From contig JAEMWC010000243.1 of NCBI GenBank assembly GCA_016490735.1, positions 737,501-801,500 on the forward strand: 64,000 nt of DNA. Direction: 5' to 3'. Origin of the DNA: Pachyseris speciosa. Taxonomy: Eukaryota > Cnidaria > Anthozoa > Scleractinia > Pachyseridae. Under the pieces are notes generated by a model, which was not told the origin of the DNA, searched no databases, and was given only the letters and a program-made list of their open reading frames with translations. The translations under genes and the position numbers were made by a program. Every line of letters starts with the position of its first letter. Positions within the stretch are counted from its first letter, which is position 1. Positions 34,101-53,503 of the stretch are shown piece after piece.

Positions 34101-37100
34101 ACTGTACCAAGCTCCTCCAGTTACAGATGTGTCAGGCTCCAAATTAAATAACATGTACACCTTCTTTCTGGAGGCCTAAGGAGAGCACCAGTTAGCAGAT
34201 ATTACTTGCAACTTGGATGGTACATTTTATGACAAACATTGTGCTACAGAACAAGACCTGGCAAAGGAGAGGGGCGGGTGTAACGTAGGTATAAATAATT
34301 CACAATAACAAGTCCCCTTCAATGCACTTATTGTTAGCAATGACATAAAAAGGTAAGTTAGAGATTTGTTTGATACATGGCTACCACATAAGCTGTGACC
34401 TGTTTGTTCAGTTTGTCTATGGAGGAATCACACAATCATTAACTCATTATTAGTTCTCATGAAGCTCTGGTATTGACTCTATCATTGACCATCACTTCTA
34501 ATCTGATTCTTTTCATTTGATTTTGACATTTTGCCTGGAACTGTAACCATAACCAAAACTGGAACAAATTGACTATGAATCCCAGATACATTTACTACAC
34601 CCAATATTATACTTGTAATAACAACATTTTACTACCACCCAATAATACACTTCTGCTGCCAAAGACCTGAACAACACTTATGGAATACAAGGCATGCCTA
34701 GATAATGGCAGATGCAAGGAGGTTTCTCAAACTAGCTTGGAACCTTTTGTGGGTGTGCTTCGGTTGGGTTACCTCCTTTTAACTTACAGCAACTGATTTA
34801 ACAGCTTTCACAGGTGGGGATGGGTGGAAATTACACAGACAAGATTACAGTTTTGCCTGGGTATCAGGTTTCTTGTACTTAAAGCAACTAATTTAACAGC
34901 TTTCACAGGTGAGGATGGGTGGAAATTACACAGTCAGACTAGATTACACTCTCGCCTGGGTACCAGGTTTCTTGTACTTAGAGCAACTAATTTAACACCT
35001 TTCACAGGTGGGGATGGGTGGAAATTACACAGTCAGACTAGATTACACTCTCGCCTGGGTACCAGGTTTCTTGTACTTAGAGCAACTAATTTAACACCTT
35101 TCACAGGTGGGGATGGGTGGAAATTACACAGACAAGATTACAGTTTTGCCTGGGTATCAGGTTTCTTGTACTTAGAGCAACTAATTTAACAGCTTTCACA
35201 GGTGAGGATGTGTGGAAATTAAACAGACTAGATTAAAGTTTTGCCTTGGTATCAGGTTTCTTGTACTTACAGCAACTGACTTAACACCTTTCACAGGTGG
35301 GGATGTGTGGAAATTACACAGACCAGATTACAGTTTTGCCTGGGTATCAGGTTTCTTGTACTTACAGCAACTGACTTAACACCTTTCACAGGTGGGGATG
35401 GGTGGAAATTACACAGTCAGACTAGATTACACTCTCGCCTGGGTATCAGGTTTCTTGTACTTACAGCAACTGATTTAACACCTTTCACAGGTGGGGTTGT
35501 GTGGAAATTACACAGACTAGATTTCAGCCTCGCCTGGGTATCAGGTTTCTTGTATTTACAGCAACTGATTTAACACCTTTCACAGGTGGGGATGGGTGGA
35601 AATTACACAGACTAGATTTCAGTTTTACCTTGGTATCAGGTTTCTTGTATTTACAGCAATTTATTTAACAGCTTTCACAGGTGGGGATGGGTGGAAATTA
35701 CACAGTCAGACTAGATTACACTCTCGCCTGGGTATCAGGTTTCTTGTACTTAGAGCAACTGATTTAACACCTTTCACAGGTGGGATGGGTGGAAATTACA
35801 CAGACAAGATTACAGTTTTGCCTGGGTATCAGGTTTCTTGTACTTAGAACAACTAATTTAACAGCTTTCACAGGTGGGGTTGTGTGGAAATTACACAGAC
35901 TAGATTACAGTCTCGCCTGGGTATCAGGTTTCTTGTACTTACAGCAACTGACTTAACACCTTTCACAGGTGGGGATGGGTGGAAATTACACAGACTAGAT
36001 TTCAGTTTTGCCTGGGTATCAGGTTTCTTGTATTTACAGCAGCTTATTTAACAGCTTTCACAGGTGGGGATGTGTGGAAATTACACAGACAAGATTACAG
36101 TTTTGCCTGGGTATCAGGTTTCTTGTATTTACAGCAGCTTATTTAACAGCTTTCACAGGTGGGGATGTGTGGAAATTACACAGACAAGATTACAGTTTTG
36201 CCTGGGTATCAGGTTTCTTGTATTTACAGCAGCTTATTTAACAGCTTTCACAGGTGGGGATGTGTGGAAATTACACAGACAAGATTACAGTTTTGCCTGG
36301 GTATCAGGTTTCTTGTATTTACAGCAGCTTATTTAACAGCTTTCACAGGTGGGGATGTGTGGAAATTACACAGACAAGATTACAGTTTTGCCTGGGTATC
36401 AGGTTTCTTGTACTTACAGCAACTGATTTAACAGCTTTGATCAGTTTCTTGCTTTCTAAATTCTTTAAAATCTTATTGACTTGTGTCATCTGTATATTGC
36501 TTTTGAATCTAATGTCCCTAATCCAGATACCTGCAATATCACAATATGTTGTCATTCAAATTAATATAGTGAGGCGACTTTGTCAACAAAAGGCTTAGTT
36601 TTATACACAAATTTCAATTAACATGCTATCCTGGTACCTTTGTTTCCTGCTTCTTCTATTATTTGATAAACAAGTTTTTCTTGCAAATCAAATCCTTTTG
36701 TCTTTCTGTCAATATAAAAAAGTTATTAAATCTACCTGAATTCATCAAGATTTCTACCTGAATTCATCAAGCTTAATAAAGTAAAGATGATAGGGTCAAA
36801 GAAGACACAGGGAGCACAGTGTGATATTAGAATGTAATTTCAGTAAACTTTGTTGTGCAAATTGTTTTTGTTGATTCAATACCAATAGATGTAATCTTAC
36901 TTTGCATCTGGTAAAAATAATTTTGTGGACAAAACTAAAGTTGCAAACAGTAATGTTTGAGCATGGTGTTGGTTGTGACTTTGTAACACAAAAGACAGCG
37001 ATGGTTGCCTAGCTAGGAGAAAGAGTGTACATTCTACAACTCAAAGCTTCCAAGCAATGTGTGGTAATCAAATTCTACAAGTCATAAATGACACCTCCTG

Positions 37101-38128
37101 GCTAGTGGGGGAGGAGCAATTAAAAGCTACATCTCATGTCTAGTAAGGCACAGCGTGGGGCCGGGGTTTGTACAATATTCAATGCCCTTTCCTCGCGACT
37201 TATGATTGTGTCTCCATGCCACTTTTAGGACTATGTTTCCATACCACTCAATTCCTTGCCACTGACTACATCCAACAACAACAACCTTTATTTAGACACG
37301 ATAGTGATTAAAGCAATAGATTTGCTTGTGGGGTCGTGTATCTATCTGAGAATTAAAAACATGCATTAAGAATTAATTTACTCAAGTATTTACTCAGCAG
37401 CTGAAACTTACATTGCTGCCTGGGCATCTTTATATCTGTACAAAAGTTGAGTGCCACTTTTCAGAAGTTCAATTCTTCCCTACAGAAAAGGAAACACACT
37501 TAGTTAAACACAACTTAGTTAATTTTTCTATGATGACGCATCACCCTGATGGGGGTTACAGGTTACATCAAATAAATAAGTGAAGGGGGAAATCTCATAT
37601 ATTACATGCAGCTCCACACTACCAACTCAACCCCAATACCATGTTAATTTCAAGATTCCAAGCATTTTCCATGTGAAGTCTAGAATAGGGTTGTAGAAAG
37701 CGAGTGTGTTCTACAGGATTCTGCTAGGTATGGGCATCTGACTCCTAACAGAACCTAAAAATTTACAGAGTACCCCACCTCACCCCTCCCGGGCCCAACC
37801 CGTACATGACTTGTTTGCCAAGCCAGCTACAAAGGGTGGTACAGAGAACAGCCATCTGAGGATAGTGTCCTGATGGACTAAAATATTCTCAGAATGTAAG
37901 CTTACATATTATCTGGTAATATTAGAAAAGAGGCATGAGCAGACGCACCATTGAGAGAAGTCTATTTATAGCAGTGACTCTTTGTTGCGGAGGAATATTT
38001 GGCATATCTTGTGAGATCAGCTGATCTGTTATTCCCTTTGGATTTTCCTTGCAAAGCTGCACTACTCTTTCTTCCAAATCAACCGCAGCTACAGCTTCTT
38101 GCTTTATAACCACATCTGCCACCGCCAT
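28608..38128 (-). CDS. POLR3F: DNA-directed RNA polymerase III subunit RPC6
   Basis: Eight coding exons, listed 5' to 3' on the minus strand: 38128-37949, 37479-37412, 36705-36638, 36530-36418, 34175-34032, 32308-32201, 31922-31731, 28688-28608. They join in frame to 317 aa; human RPC6 is 316. RPC6 (yeast Rpc34) is part of the Pol III heterotrimer that contacts TFIIIB and opens the promoter. Visible features are the first winged helix (GITDQ...QQRVTAINRLLSMG), the second (EKLVYQIIEEAGNKGIWIRDIR), VTGGAWYSDQDFESEFVEVL, and a C-terminal cysteine set C-x2-C-x5-C-x10-C (PCGVCPV to CVYMKEW), reported to bind an iron-sulfur cluster in Pol III. The ATG at 38128 matches the family start; an in-frame ATG 63 bases upstream is less likely. 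Intron 4 holds a minisatellite that repeats the exon 4 donor. Confidence 0.95.
29757..29850. repeat. Hairpin with CTCGGCTGCGCC loop
   Basis: GTTTTATCAAGT...AAAACAC (29771-29790) pairs with GTGTTTTAAACTTGATAAAAC (29810-29830) around CTCGGCTGCGCCTT. The loop motif matches that of the foldback at 24279-24462 although the stems differ. Confidence 0.6.
30660..31000 (+). mobile_element. LINE C-terminal fragment
   Basis: The frame 30719-30943 includes AYSLRSN and AAAPTMWNSLPTNIRE..IFKKKLKTYLF, characteristic of the end of CR1/L2/Jockey-type LINE ORF2. It is 5'-truncated and lies downstream of POLR3F exon 7, in intron 7, antisense to the gene. Confidence 0.65.
31101..31208. repeat. (TA)n microsatellite, two blocks
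   Basis: Two AT dinucleotide tracts (about 31101-31157 and 31184-31208) are separated by 26 bases of unique sequence in POLR3F intron 7. Confidence 0.95.
31274..31674. mobile_element. pogo/Tigger-like MITE, TA target duplication
   Basis: CAGTCGAGCCTCGATTACCC at the left and the complement CAGTCGAACCTCGATTGTCC at the right form terminal inverted repeats. TA lies outside both (31272-31273, 31675-31676). Sequence, 401-bp size and TA duplication fit the pogo/Tigger branch of Tc1/mariner. A second partial copy of the right end (ATTATCCAGACTCTCGATTATC) lies inside. It is in POLR3F intron 7. Confidence 0.8.
32092..32141 (+). repeat. G-rich (GGGGGT)n tract, potential G-quadruplex
   Basis: Repeated GGTGGG/GGGGGT units lie on the plus strand in POLR3F intron 6. 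More than four runs of three or more G separated by one or two bases meet the usual G-quadruplex pattern. It lies on the strand opposite to POLR3F transcription. Confidence 0.8.
33400..33890 (-). mobile_element. Paired tRNA-derived SINEs, partly inverted
   Basis: On the minus strand 33519-33594 reads TAGCTCAGTTGGTTAGAGC ... GGGTTCAAACCCCGTTG, a tRNA-like head with GGT in anticodon position. Its flanking body (GAATGATCCTCGCAGTTGTG) recurs at 33690 in the same orientation and at about 33820 in inverted orientation with a second, broken B box (33744-33765). The unpaired acceptor ends and attached body argue for a SINE rather than a tRNA-Thr gene. It lies in POLR3F intron 5. Confidence 0.65.
34775..36417 (-). 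repeat. ~95-bp minisatellite built from an exon end and splice donor
   Basis: About 17 head-to-tail copies of a 93-99-bp unit fill POLR3F intron 4 right up to exon 4. On the gene's strand every unit contains a version of GCTGTTAAATCAGTTGCT, the last 18 bases of exon 4, followed by the intron start GTAAGTACAAGAAACC. By eye 11 of the 17 extra copies keep a GT at the donor position (GTAAGTAC or GTAAATAC) and 6 have lost it (CTAAGTAC or TTAAGTAC). The four copies nearest the exon (36031-36410) are almost identical, so the array has grown recently at that end. Plus-strand open frames here are repeat artefacts. Confidence 0.95.
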
Positions 38129-38324
38129 TTTGGATTTCCACAGTGGGCTCAGTAACCACGCAATGTAATAGCTTAGTAACCGAGCAGCCATGTGGAGCGA
38201 AATTCAAACATGGCCGCCCAAACAGACCCTTTTCCTTGCAATTGCTTGCAACGTTGATTGAAGTTGTATACTTCTATCTGAAACCTAGGGACAAGCACTT
38301 TTTAACCAAATATCTCAGTGTGAA
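38122..38324. promoter_or_regulatory. Bidirectional promoter region of POLR3F and a methyltransferase-like gene
   Basis: The two start codons face away from each other across 196 bases (38129-38324). The POLR3F ATG lies within AAAATGGCGG (minus strand, 38122-38131), and AACATGGCCGCC occurs at about 38206 on the plus strand; both resemble the YY1 consensus AAnATGGCGGC. No TATA box is evident. Shared regulation is inferred from spacing only. Confidence 0.6.
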
Positions 38325-41300
38325 ATGGAAGGTTCTGACAATTTATGTCTCGAAGCTGGCAAGTCTTCGTTTCTGTCTCTTTTATCAAGTGTTGACCCTA
38401 GCGAGGCTGGATCTTTTGTGGATTGGGTCGTCCAGTGTTGCTCCAGCTTTCACACCAGTGGCGATACACTAGAAAATATCCGTGAGACGTTTATAAAAAC
38501 ACCAGGCGAGAACAGGTTGAGGAACATAATTAAGGAAATTAAGAAAAGAGTCCCGCTTGACGGAATCTTGTCGTCAGAGAAAATCTGTCATCCAGCAGGA
38601 AAGGTGATATGAACAGTATTTTGGATCTGCTATATTAACGCCTTTCCCTAGTAACATGTTATCAGTTATGAGTAGTGCCATCTACATGAACTGTCTCTTT
38701 TCCCATGGTCTGACCGACTTCTTCGTTGTTTTAAAATCATTGTTTGTGTTTTTGTCTGTGTGTATTTTAATAGAACAGACTGTGGTTAGAAGGCTGCTGT
38801 TCTATCTAGACAGAGATTAAAATTTTAGGGGTAGATTATAAAAATTGAAGGTCTTCTTGGAGAAAGAACGTAAGGAGGTTTTAAGGAGGTGTTTTCATCA
38901 GAGATGATGAAAATACTTTTTTTTCTTACACAGAAATATTCAGATTGTGATCCATTAACAACAGTTCATGTGGACTCGTTTCTGTATAGTGATGAAGATA
39001 TTGACAGACTTTGTGATGAAAGAAAAATGCGTCGTTACTTCTGTAAAGACTGTGGGTCTCACAACACATCTCCACTTAGTAAGTAGCCTTTTTGTATGGC
39101 TCTGCATAGGCCATCACATGCCAAGGCTGTCATTGTTTTTTAAGAAGGACAGGAAGTGGTAATATTAAGCAAGGTTTTGTTAATCATTTTGTTTTTGTAT
39201 CAAAGTAGCTTGGGCTTGGCATCTGGTCCTTATTGACAGCCCTGAGGTCTCAGGTCTTCCAACATTTTAATAATGCTTCAGGTTTGTGATTGGTTAATTT
39301 GGAGTTCACTGGTCAGCTGATTTACTGTTTGCCAGGTTCAAACCCTTCTCAACTTTGCAGTTTACATAGTACACACATACATACATACTTTATTCAAGAT
39401 GCAAGTATATACTAACATATGCAAAACATTAAAAGTGTATCTTGAAAGGAAGTTATGAAACCCCAACCTCACCAGTAGCCAAGTTCCTCTTTGAGTTTTG
39501 AGACCTTTCAGTCAAATTCATTACTTCTTTAACCTTTTCTGTCAATCCTCAAGGATTAATGTTGTCTTTTAGCTTTCATATCTCATTCTTCATCATTGGT
39601 ACAATTGAGATTCATATTTGAAGTAGCCCTTCCTACATTACTAAGCAGTCTTGACAACAAATGTTTGGTGGATGTTGGTTCTAGACTGGGTGCTGTTCTG
39701 TATGGGGTAAGTACTTTTTACCAAGTTTTCTTTGAAACTTCGTCTTGTACTCACTCAAAAGTTATTGTCAGATCAAGAGGTTTGAAGTTGCTAGCTTTGA
39801 GGACAATGAAAGAATACTCTTGATTAGTCTGTGTCATTTTTTATACAAACAAAGCAGCATAGCAGAAACAATTTCAATTTGTATTTAATTCAAAGGTTCA
39901 TTTGTTTCTTAACAGGCATATCATTTTAGTGGAATAGAGAAGATTGTTGGAGTGGAAATCAATTTAGATCTGTGCAAGTTACAACAGGAAATAATAGAAA
40001 AGTATCATCTCTCTGATCGAGTGCAGGTATTAGGTTTTGCCCATAGGTTGTTTAACTTCATGGTAGTAAGACAGCAACCTTAACATCTCTTGCTAGCTGA
40101 ATTGTACATTCTACATTGTACTAATAGATCTGTTCTTCATGAGGTCTAGAAAAAAAGCTGGTCATTAAAAGGAAACAGGTAAAGTCAAGAGTATGCCTGC
40201 ACAAGGAAAAGGGCATGGTTGACAATAATTTTCTTTTGGTGAAATTGCTTGCTTAGAATATTTTATTACAAGAGAAGCTACCTTTGTGTGACACTGTTGT
40301 GTATGTCATCACAAGTACATCAAGTTGAAATGGTTCTGAGTAAACATCAAACCAACAAAAACCTTGCAGTCCTGTTATACCATGGAAAATCACCATGCAA
40401 TAATTTCCTCTTTGCCTAAACCTTAGGTTAGATGTGCTGATATTTGCAATGAGCTGAACCTCTTGAAAGAAGGTAAGTGAATACCACTCATCTGAACTGT
40501 ATGGGCCATTTTCTAAACGAGTAAGGGCCTGGGAACCAGGCTTTAAAATTTATCGATTGGAAAAAAATTGTTTCCAGCGCATGAAAGAGCATCTCAAAAA
40601 TGGTCACCTAACCAACTTTGATGCTGTTCAGTTGAATTGGAGCTGAAACAAAAATGTGTTTGAAAATTGTGAAAATTAGAGACTTTGTATGGTTTGGAGG
40701 GACACACTTTCCAAAATAGAGACATTGGTATCACTTTTTTTAAGTTTTAAATGCATGTTATCTGGTGGCTTTTCAACCAAACATACTCAAACCTACTGAA
40801 ACTGCTTATTTTGAGATGCCCTTTCATGTGAGAATTGGTTTGGTTCAATTTTATTTATTTTCAATGATGTTTGGATTTGTTCCCAGGCCTTACTCATTTA
40901 GAACATGGCCCATTGAAGTGCCTGGGGTACTCATACATACATACATACTTTATTTGATAAAGCAGGTCAGTAGTGGCAGCCAAAGGCTGATGTGGACCTG
41001 CTGCAGACTTACTAATTACAAGAAATAAAAATAATGTTGATTACACTGTACAACACACAATGATTCACTAAATGCTGTTTGTTTGTTTTCCTGTTTAAAT
41101 CCCTAGCTGACATCATTGTATTTAACAATGTATTTGAATTCTTCTTGCCTGTGGATGAACAGATTAGGTAGGTTATTTGAACCTGACATTTGAGGGAAAT
41201 AGGAAATGGTTGATATCGTCATTGATAAAGATAAGTAAAATAATCTTTTCAAACTGTCTGGAATCCAACTTTAACTGTTTGTGCTGATTTTGGTCACTTG

Positions 41301-42660
41301 ACCCTTTAAAATGTTTTTCGCAAAATTATTGTTCACCAGTGAATGATAACTTTACTTGCATGGTAGAGCAGAGTGTCATGGAAAAGTCAGGGAATTGTGC
41401 ATCAAGTCAGGGAAATTCTACGTTCTACCTGAAAGTCAGTGAAAAGTCAGGGAATTTTACTCTTGTCCAGCCACTAGGTTTGGGAAGGAGATTCCTTGTT
41501 TGTAAAGGGGGCTTATTTCTCTTTTCAATACACTTCCCTCTCCACCCCCATTTAGACACACCCACCCAAAAAAGTTTTTCATTTGATTTTAAATTTTTTT
41601 TTTCATTGATCTCGATTGATTTTGATGAACTATGGCTATTTTTGGCCAAACTACTTTGGAGGGGCAAGAGGCCTTATTTCTTCTTTTAATACACTTCCCT
41701 ATCTACCCCCATATAGACACACCCACCAAAACAAATTCTTTTTTTTTTCATAAATTTCGATTCTATTATTATTTTAAGTTTTGTTCCTGAGTTTTCAATC
41801 ATTTCTTTGAACAGGACTTGGAGAATTATAAGAGAAAATTTGTCAAAGTCTGGCTGTGTTTTAGTGACAGTACCAAGTCTTGAAGAAGCAACTATGTTAA
41901 ACAATGAGGTTAGACATTTCTTATTAGTCTTTCTTTAATTCCTTTGGCTGAGAGGACACAGGTTATTCATAAGTTGCTATCAAATCTGTCATACAATCAG
42001 TTTATTAGATACAGAAATGATGTCAACAGTGATGCAAGTTTGCCAAGTGCTGCTGAAAAAGAAGTTAGAAAATCCACATTTTACGAGGAAAAAAGCTCCA
42101 AAATCAGGGTTCTTATTAAGAGAGGATAAAAGACAACAATACCAGGTAACAAAGTAACAAAGTCTGGCACACATCACAGTTCATCATTACTTGACTTCCA
42201 TCAACATAGCCAGCAAATTGTGCTTGAAAAGCCGGTAACCGTAACCAGTTACTGGCTCTGAACAAGAACCCTGAAAATGCTACAATGTTTAGTTGAAAAT
42301 GGTAAATTGGCTTTTTGAAACAATACAAATAACTGGACATTAAGTGAACTCCAACATGGCACTGAACTCTAAGCATGCACAATTCGAGCGGAATTTCAAC
42401 ATTTTCAGGCCTCCGGATCATAACTTTCCAGAGTCACTTGTTTCCCAACTGCTGCACAAGGGGAGTGAAGACTCTGGGTACAAGATTGCCTTAGGGTTAG
42501 CGCTGCATCTCACAACTATTTGCTGTTTTCTTTCCAGCCATGTGTTGATATAAATGAGTGGGTGATGCCATGTTCAGTGAACTGCTTTGTACCCAACATT
42601 CCCTTTACAGACGGTGATACTGAAGAGCTTCAGAACATTTTCTTTTATCAAGTGAAGTGA
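38325..42660 (+). CDS. Uncharacterised SAM-dependent methyltransferase-like protein
   Basis: Eight coding exons: 38325-38603, 38934-39078, 39573-39706, 39916-40026, 40427-40472, 41107-41167, 41815-41908, 42538-42660. They join in frame to 330 aa. The first ~90 residues form a helical region without a known motif. Next comes RYFCKDCGSHNTSPL, a possible metal-binding CxxC, then a Rossmann-type methyltransferase core: LVDVGSRLGAVLYGA (motif I, SAM-binding loop), IVGVEINLDL (acidic end of strand 2), VRCADICNEL (motif III-like) and ADIIVFNNVFEF (motif IV-like). Substrate unknown; motif IV NNVF is not a DPPY/NPPY amino-methyltransferase motif. Similar unnamed proteins probably exist in other animals, but I cannot assign a name. 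It shares a promoter region with POLR3F. Confidence 0.85.
40925..41060 (-). mobile_element. Retroelement tail (CATA-rich)
   Basis: Tandem CATA units followed by CTTTATTTGATAAAGCAGG look like the reversed 3' end of a LINE or SINE ending in (TATG)n, comparable with the (TATG)n end at 47865. A similar reversed tail starts near 39375. Both lie in introns of the methyltransferase-like gene. Confidence 0.4.
41505..41745. repeat. Diverged direct duplication in an intron
   Basis: The block TACACTTCCCTCTCCACCCCC (41528-41548) with flanks recurs at about 41689-41709 (TACACTTCCCTATCTACCCCC), each followed by AGACACACCCACC. The repeat period is about 160 bases. It lies in intron 6 of the methyltransferase-like gene. 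Confidence 0.6.
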
Positions 42661-43025
42661 TATATTTGATATCTCATAACATTGTCCATCAATCAATAGC
42701 AGAGTAGTTTACAGAGGTTATGTTTTGCAAGAACACAAGCTACATGTAACATAGATTAAATATCTTGAAGAGAAGTCATCACTCCAGACAGATTAAAAGC
42801 AATAGGGAGATTCCCTTGAGGTTTTGGGTTACAAGTTAGTGTTATTGTTGTTGTTGTTGTTTTTTTTGGGGGGGGGGTGGGGGATTTTGTCCTTATTTTT
42901 TAGGGCAGGAAGAGGCATTGTTGGAACATAGGTGTGTGTGGGGGTGGGGGTACTGCTGTATGCAAGTAGCTTGATGCTGGATTGTTTTCCCACATTCCTG
43001 TTAAGGAGGCTCCCTAGAGTTTTAA

Positions 43026-43780
43026 GGCCCGGTTCAAACGTCGAACTTTACATGTGCCGAACCTAATACCTATTTTGGTCGACCCAAATTATTAAGTTCG
43101 ACAGTTGATTCAGACGTCGAACCTAATGTTGTCGAACTTAATTTGGTAATTCACACAAAACCTTTGAGATCAGCAGTTCTTGTTTGAAGTCTTCATGGCA
43201 TCAACATGCTGTGGCGAAACAAACACTGTAAAACTTCGAAGCTTGTTATGTTTGCTAATGCCATCCGTGAAAATAGAAGAAGGCGGTTAAACATACAAAT
43301 GGCACTACACCACCGTAGAAAGCAAGTTTTACAAATGTTTCTTTGTTATTGATTTCATCCCAACGAGATACAATCATGACTGTTCCTCAATCGTATCATC
43401 GGTTGGGCAGAAACACAAAGGTTGACGTTATTTCGTGTTTTTCAAGTGTGAAGCACAAACTCTCTCCGCTTTTACTGCCATCTTGTTTGAAAGCATGCCT
43501 TTTGCGCATGACACCTTGCTTGAACGTGTAGAATTGTGGGTAAAAATAATTTATAGAATGTATTTGTAATGTATGCATTAAGTTCGGCACATGTAAAGTT
43601 CGACGTCTGAATCGAAGTCGAACTTTTGCCTTTCTATTCGACTGGCACAGTTGAATAGAACGGCAAGGTCAACCCAAATACAAAAGTGTCAATCCTAATT
43701 GATTCAAACGTCGAACTTTACATGTGCCGAACCTAATAATTAGGTTCGGCACATGTAAAGTTCAACGTTTGAACCGGGCC
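43026..43780. mobile_element. Harbinger-like MITE with nested terminal repeats
   Basis: GGCCCGGTTCAAACGTCGAA at the left is mirrored at the right (complement identical over most of about 45 bases). TAA flanks both sides (43023-43025 and 43781-43783). Extra copies of the CGTCGAACTTTACATGTGCC block occur inside (about 43580-43610 inverted, 43705-43730 direct), making internal palindromes. No transposase is present. It lies in the gap between the methyltransferase-like gene and KAT5. Confidence 0.75.
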
Positions 43781-43783
43781 TAA

Positions 43784-45386
43784 GACCGCGCGCAAGATGG
43801 GCACTAGTATGGCATGAGGGCTTGCGCATAGAGTCTGCAACACGTGTTTTTCTGATTTTTGTGTCGTCAGCCTGACCAAATCTGTAAAATTAACTGTTAA
43901 TTTTCTTGCGTTTCATTCAGTAGATTTTTTTAAATTGGCTCAGTTCTAACCACATACAGTTCCTATCAAATACCCTATTTTTGTTAAAATCTGTCAGAGC
44001 TAATAGAATATATTTAGAAAAATGACAAATTACAGAATATTAGGAAAACCATCTGAATGACCTTGACTTTTTACCACTTCAAAATGTCAGGCAATATCAT
44101 TTCCATAATGTGGCAAAGAATAAAAAAATTTCACCAAAGGAAAGTATATTATTAAGGAATTTAGGCCTAAAATAGGAATTTATCTGCCTGCCATTAGATG
44201 TGATGTTGCCATGGTAACGGCCTTAATCCAAAAATTGACACCCAAAAAATAAGCCTTATATCAGTTCCCATACTGGTAAATCTCTACAGGGAAAAGTTAA
44301 AGAGAAATTAACTAGGTTTCCTTTTGTAACTCGAGCTCTGAAGGGAGGGTATTTGTAAGTACTCTAGGGAGCCACCTTAACATAGGTTACAACCCCTTAC
44401 AAGAAATTGAAGTGGAACATATGAACTACCTCAAAATATTTAATGACTTTATTGATTTTGAACAAGATCCAGTTCTCCTGCAAGTGGTTTACAGTAATTG
44501 TTGTTTAGCTTGAATTCACAAATTTATTATCATTTAGGTTACTAACCTCACACCACACAAAGGAAAAATTTCATAGAACATGGTCATAAATTATGAGCAT
44601 GAACATGTGAAACAAAGGGGTGTTCACGACAATTGATATAAACAAAATATAAATAATTGAATTAGTAGCCGATTTCTCAACTCTGCTGAAGTGAAACAAA
44701 GTACTTCAAAACTCCTTACAATACCTACAAAATAACTTGCAAAATTAATAAAAAGTGCTTTTTCTGGAAAGCAGAATTTTGCTAAATACAATAACCTACA
44801 TTTATCACCAGCTATAGCATTTTACAAAAGCAGTGTATATACAGGCTATCTATTTAATACATGCAGTTAGAAGACACTTAAATTTGATTTTGGGACATAC
44901 ATGTATGTTGGCGTACGGGGTTGATGGGTTTGGAAGTTAACATTTGAGGTATCTATCTACACTGAAATTTCACAGAAACTTTTATGGTGTCTTCTTGTTC
45001 ACCAAAAAGTAGTGAAAATGAGCACTGCACTATTTTCTGATCTTAAGAACTTTGACACCACCTCTGGGTCAAGAAAATCTCTTCTCCAAAAAATTGTTTG
45101 GTGAAATTACTTTGGTTTGTTTAGTCAGTACAATATAAGTAAGCCTGCAACTATTTTGTTTTGGCTCTGGCTATCTGCATCTTGACTAATGAACACTATT
45201 GCAGATGTAAAGAAATAAAGAAACGAGGTTACTGATTTACTCTCTCCTCTCACTTTCTATTAATTACCAAAAGCTACATCCCTGTTAAATAAAACACCAT
45301 GGTCCTGATCAGAGATATGGATAAACCTTTGCAAACAGTCACCTTTCTGTAACACTAGTTCCCTGTTTGGTTAGGCTGCTCATCTA
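43784..45386. other. Intergenic, no gene seen
   Basis: AT-rich sequence between two convergent genes. No exon, tRNA-like sequence or clear inverted repeat was found. The end includes a minus-strand AATAAA (45387-45392) suitable for KAT5. Confidence 0.35.
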
Positions 45387-45392
45387 TTTATT
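45387..45392 (-). terminator. KAT5 polyadenylation signal
   Basis: AATAAA on the minus strand lies about 110 bases beyond the KAT5 stop codon. Confidence 0.5.
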
Positions 45393-45503
45393 CAAGTACT
45401 ACTCAATGCCATTAGGACAGACACTGTATACAATTCCCAATGCACTTGAGATATAGAGCATTTGTTTTTATGAGCTAGTGATGACCCAGTTTGCAACTGT
45501 TGG

Positions 45504-53384
<7,881 letters not shown>

Positions 53385-53479
53385 CTTTGATTCCTCTTTT
53401 GTCGCCATTGCTGAGCCGCGAGATTTGCTACGAACTATTACGTTCTGACATCGATCTCACGAAAATTGCCGATGTTATG

Positions 53480-53503
53480 TCGACCGGTCTGGTCGACCGG
53501 TCT
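53480..53503. repeat. Tandem palindromic repeat TCGACCGGTC
   Basis: TCGACCGGTCTG is repeated twice in tandem about 100 bases upstream of KAT5. Each copy contains the palindrome GACCGGTC, so this may be a dimeric binding site or a chance short duplication. Confidence 0.5.

Noticed and set aside
34824..36598. Repetitive ~90-aa proteins with DGWKLHSQTRLHSRLG or GNYTDKITVLPGYQ motifs
   Set aside because: They are plus-strand translations of the POLR3F intron minisatellite; the motif period equals the DNA repeat and no start or splice context supports them.
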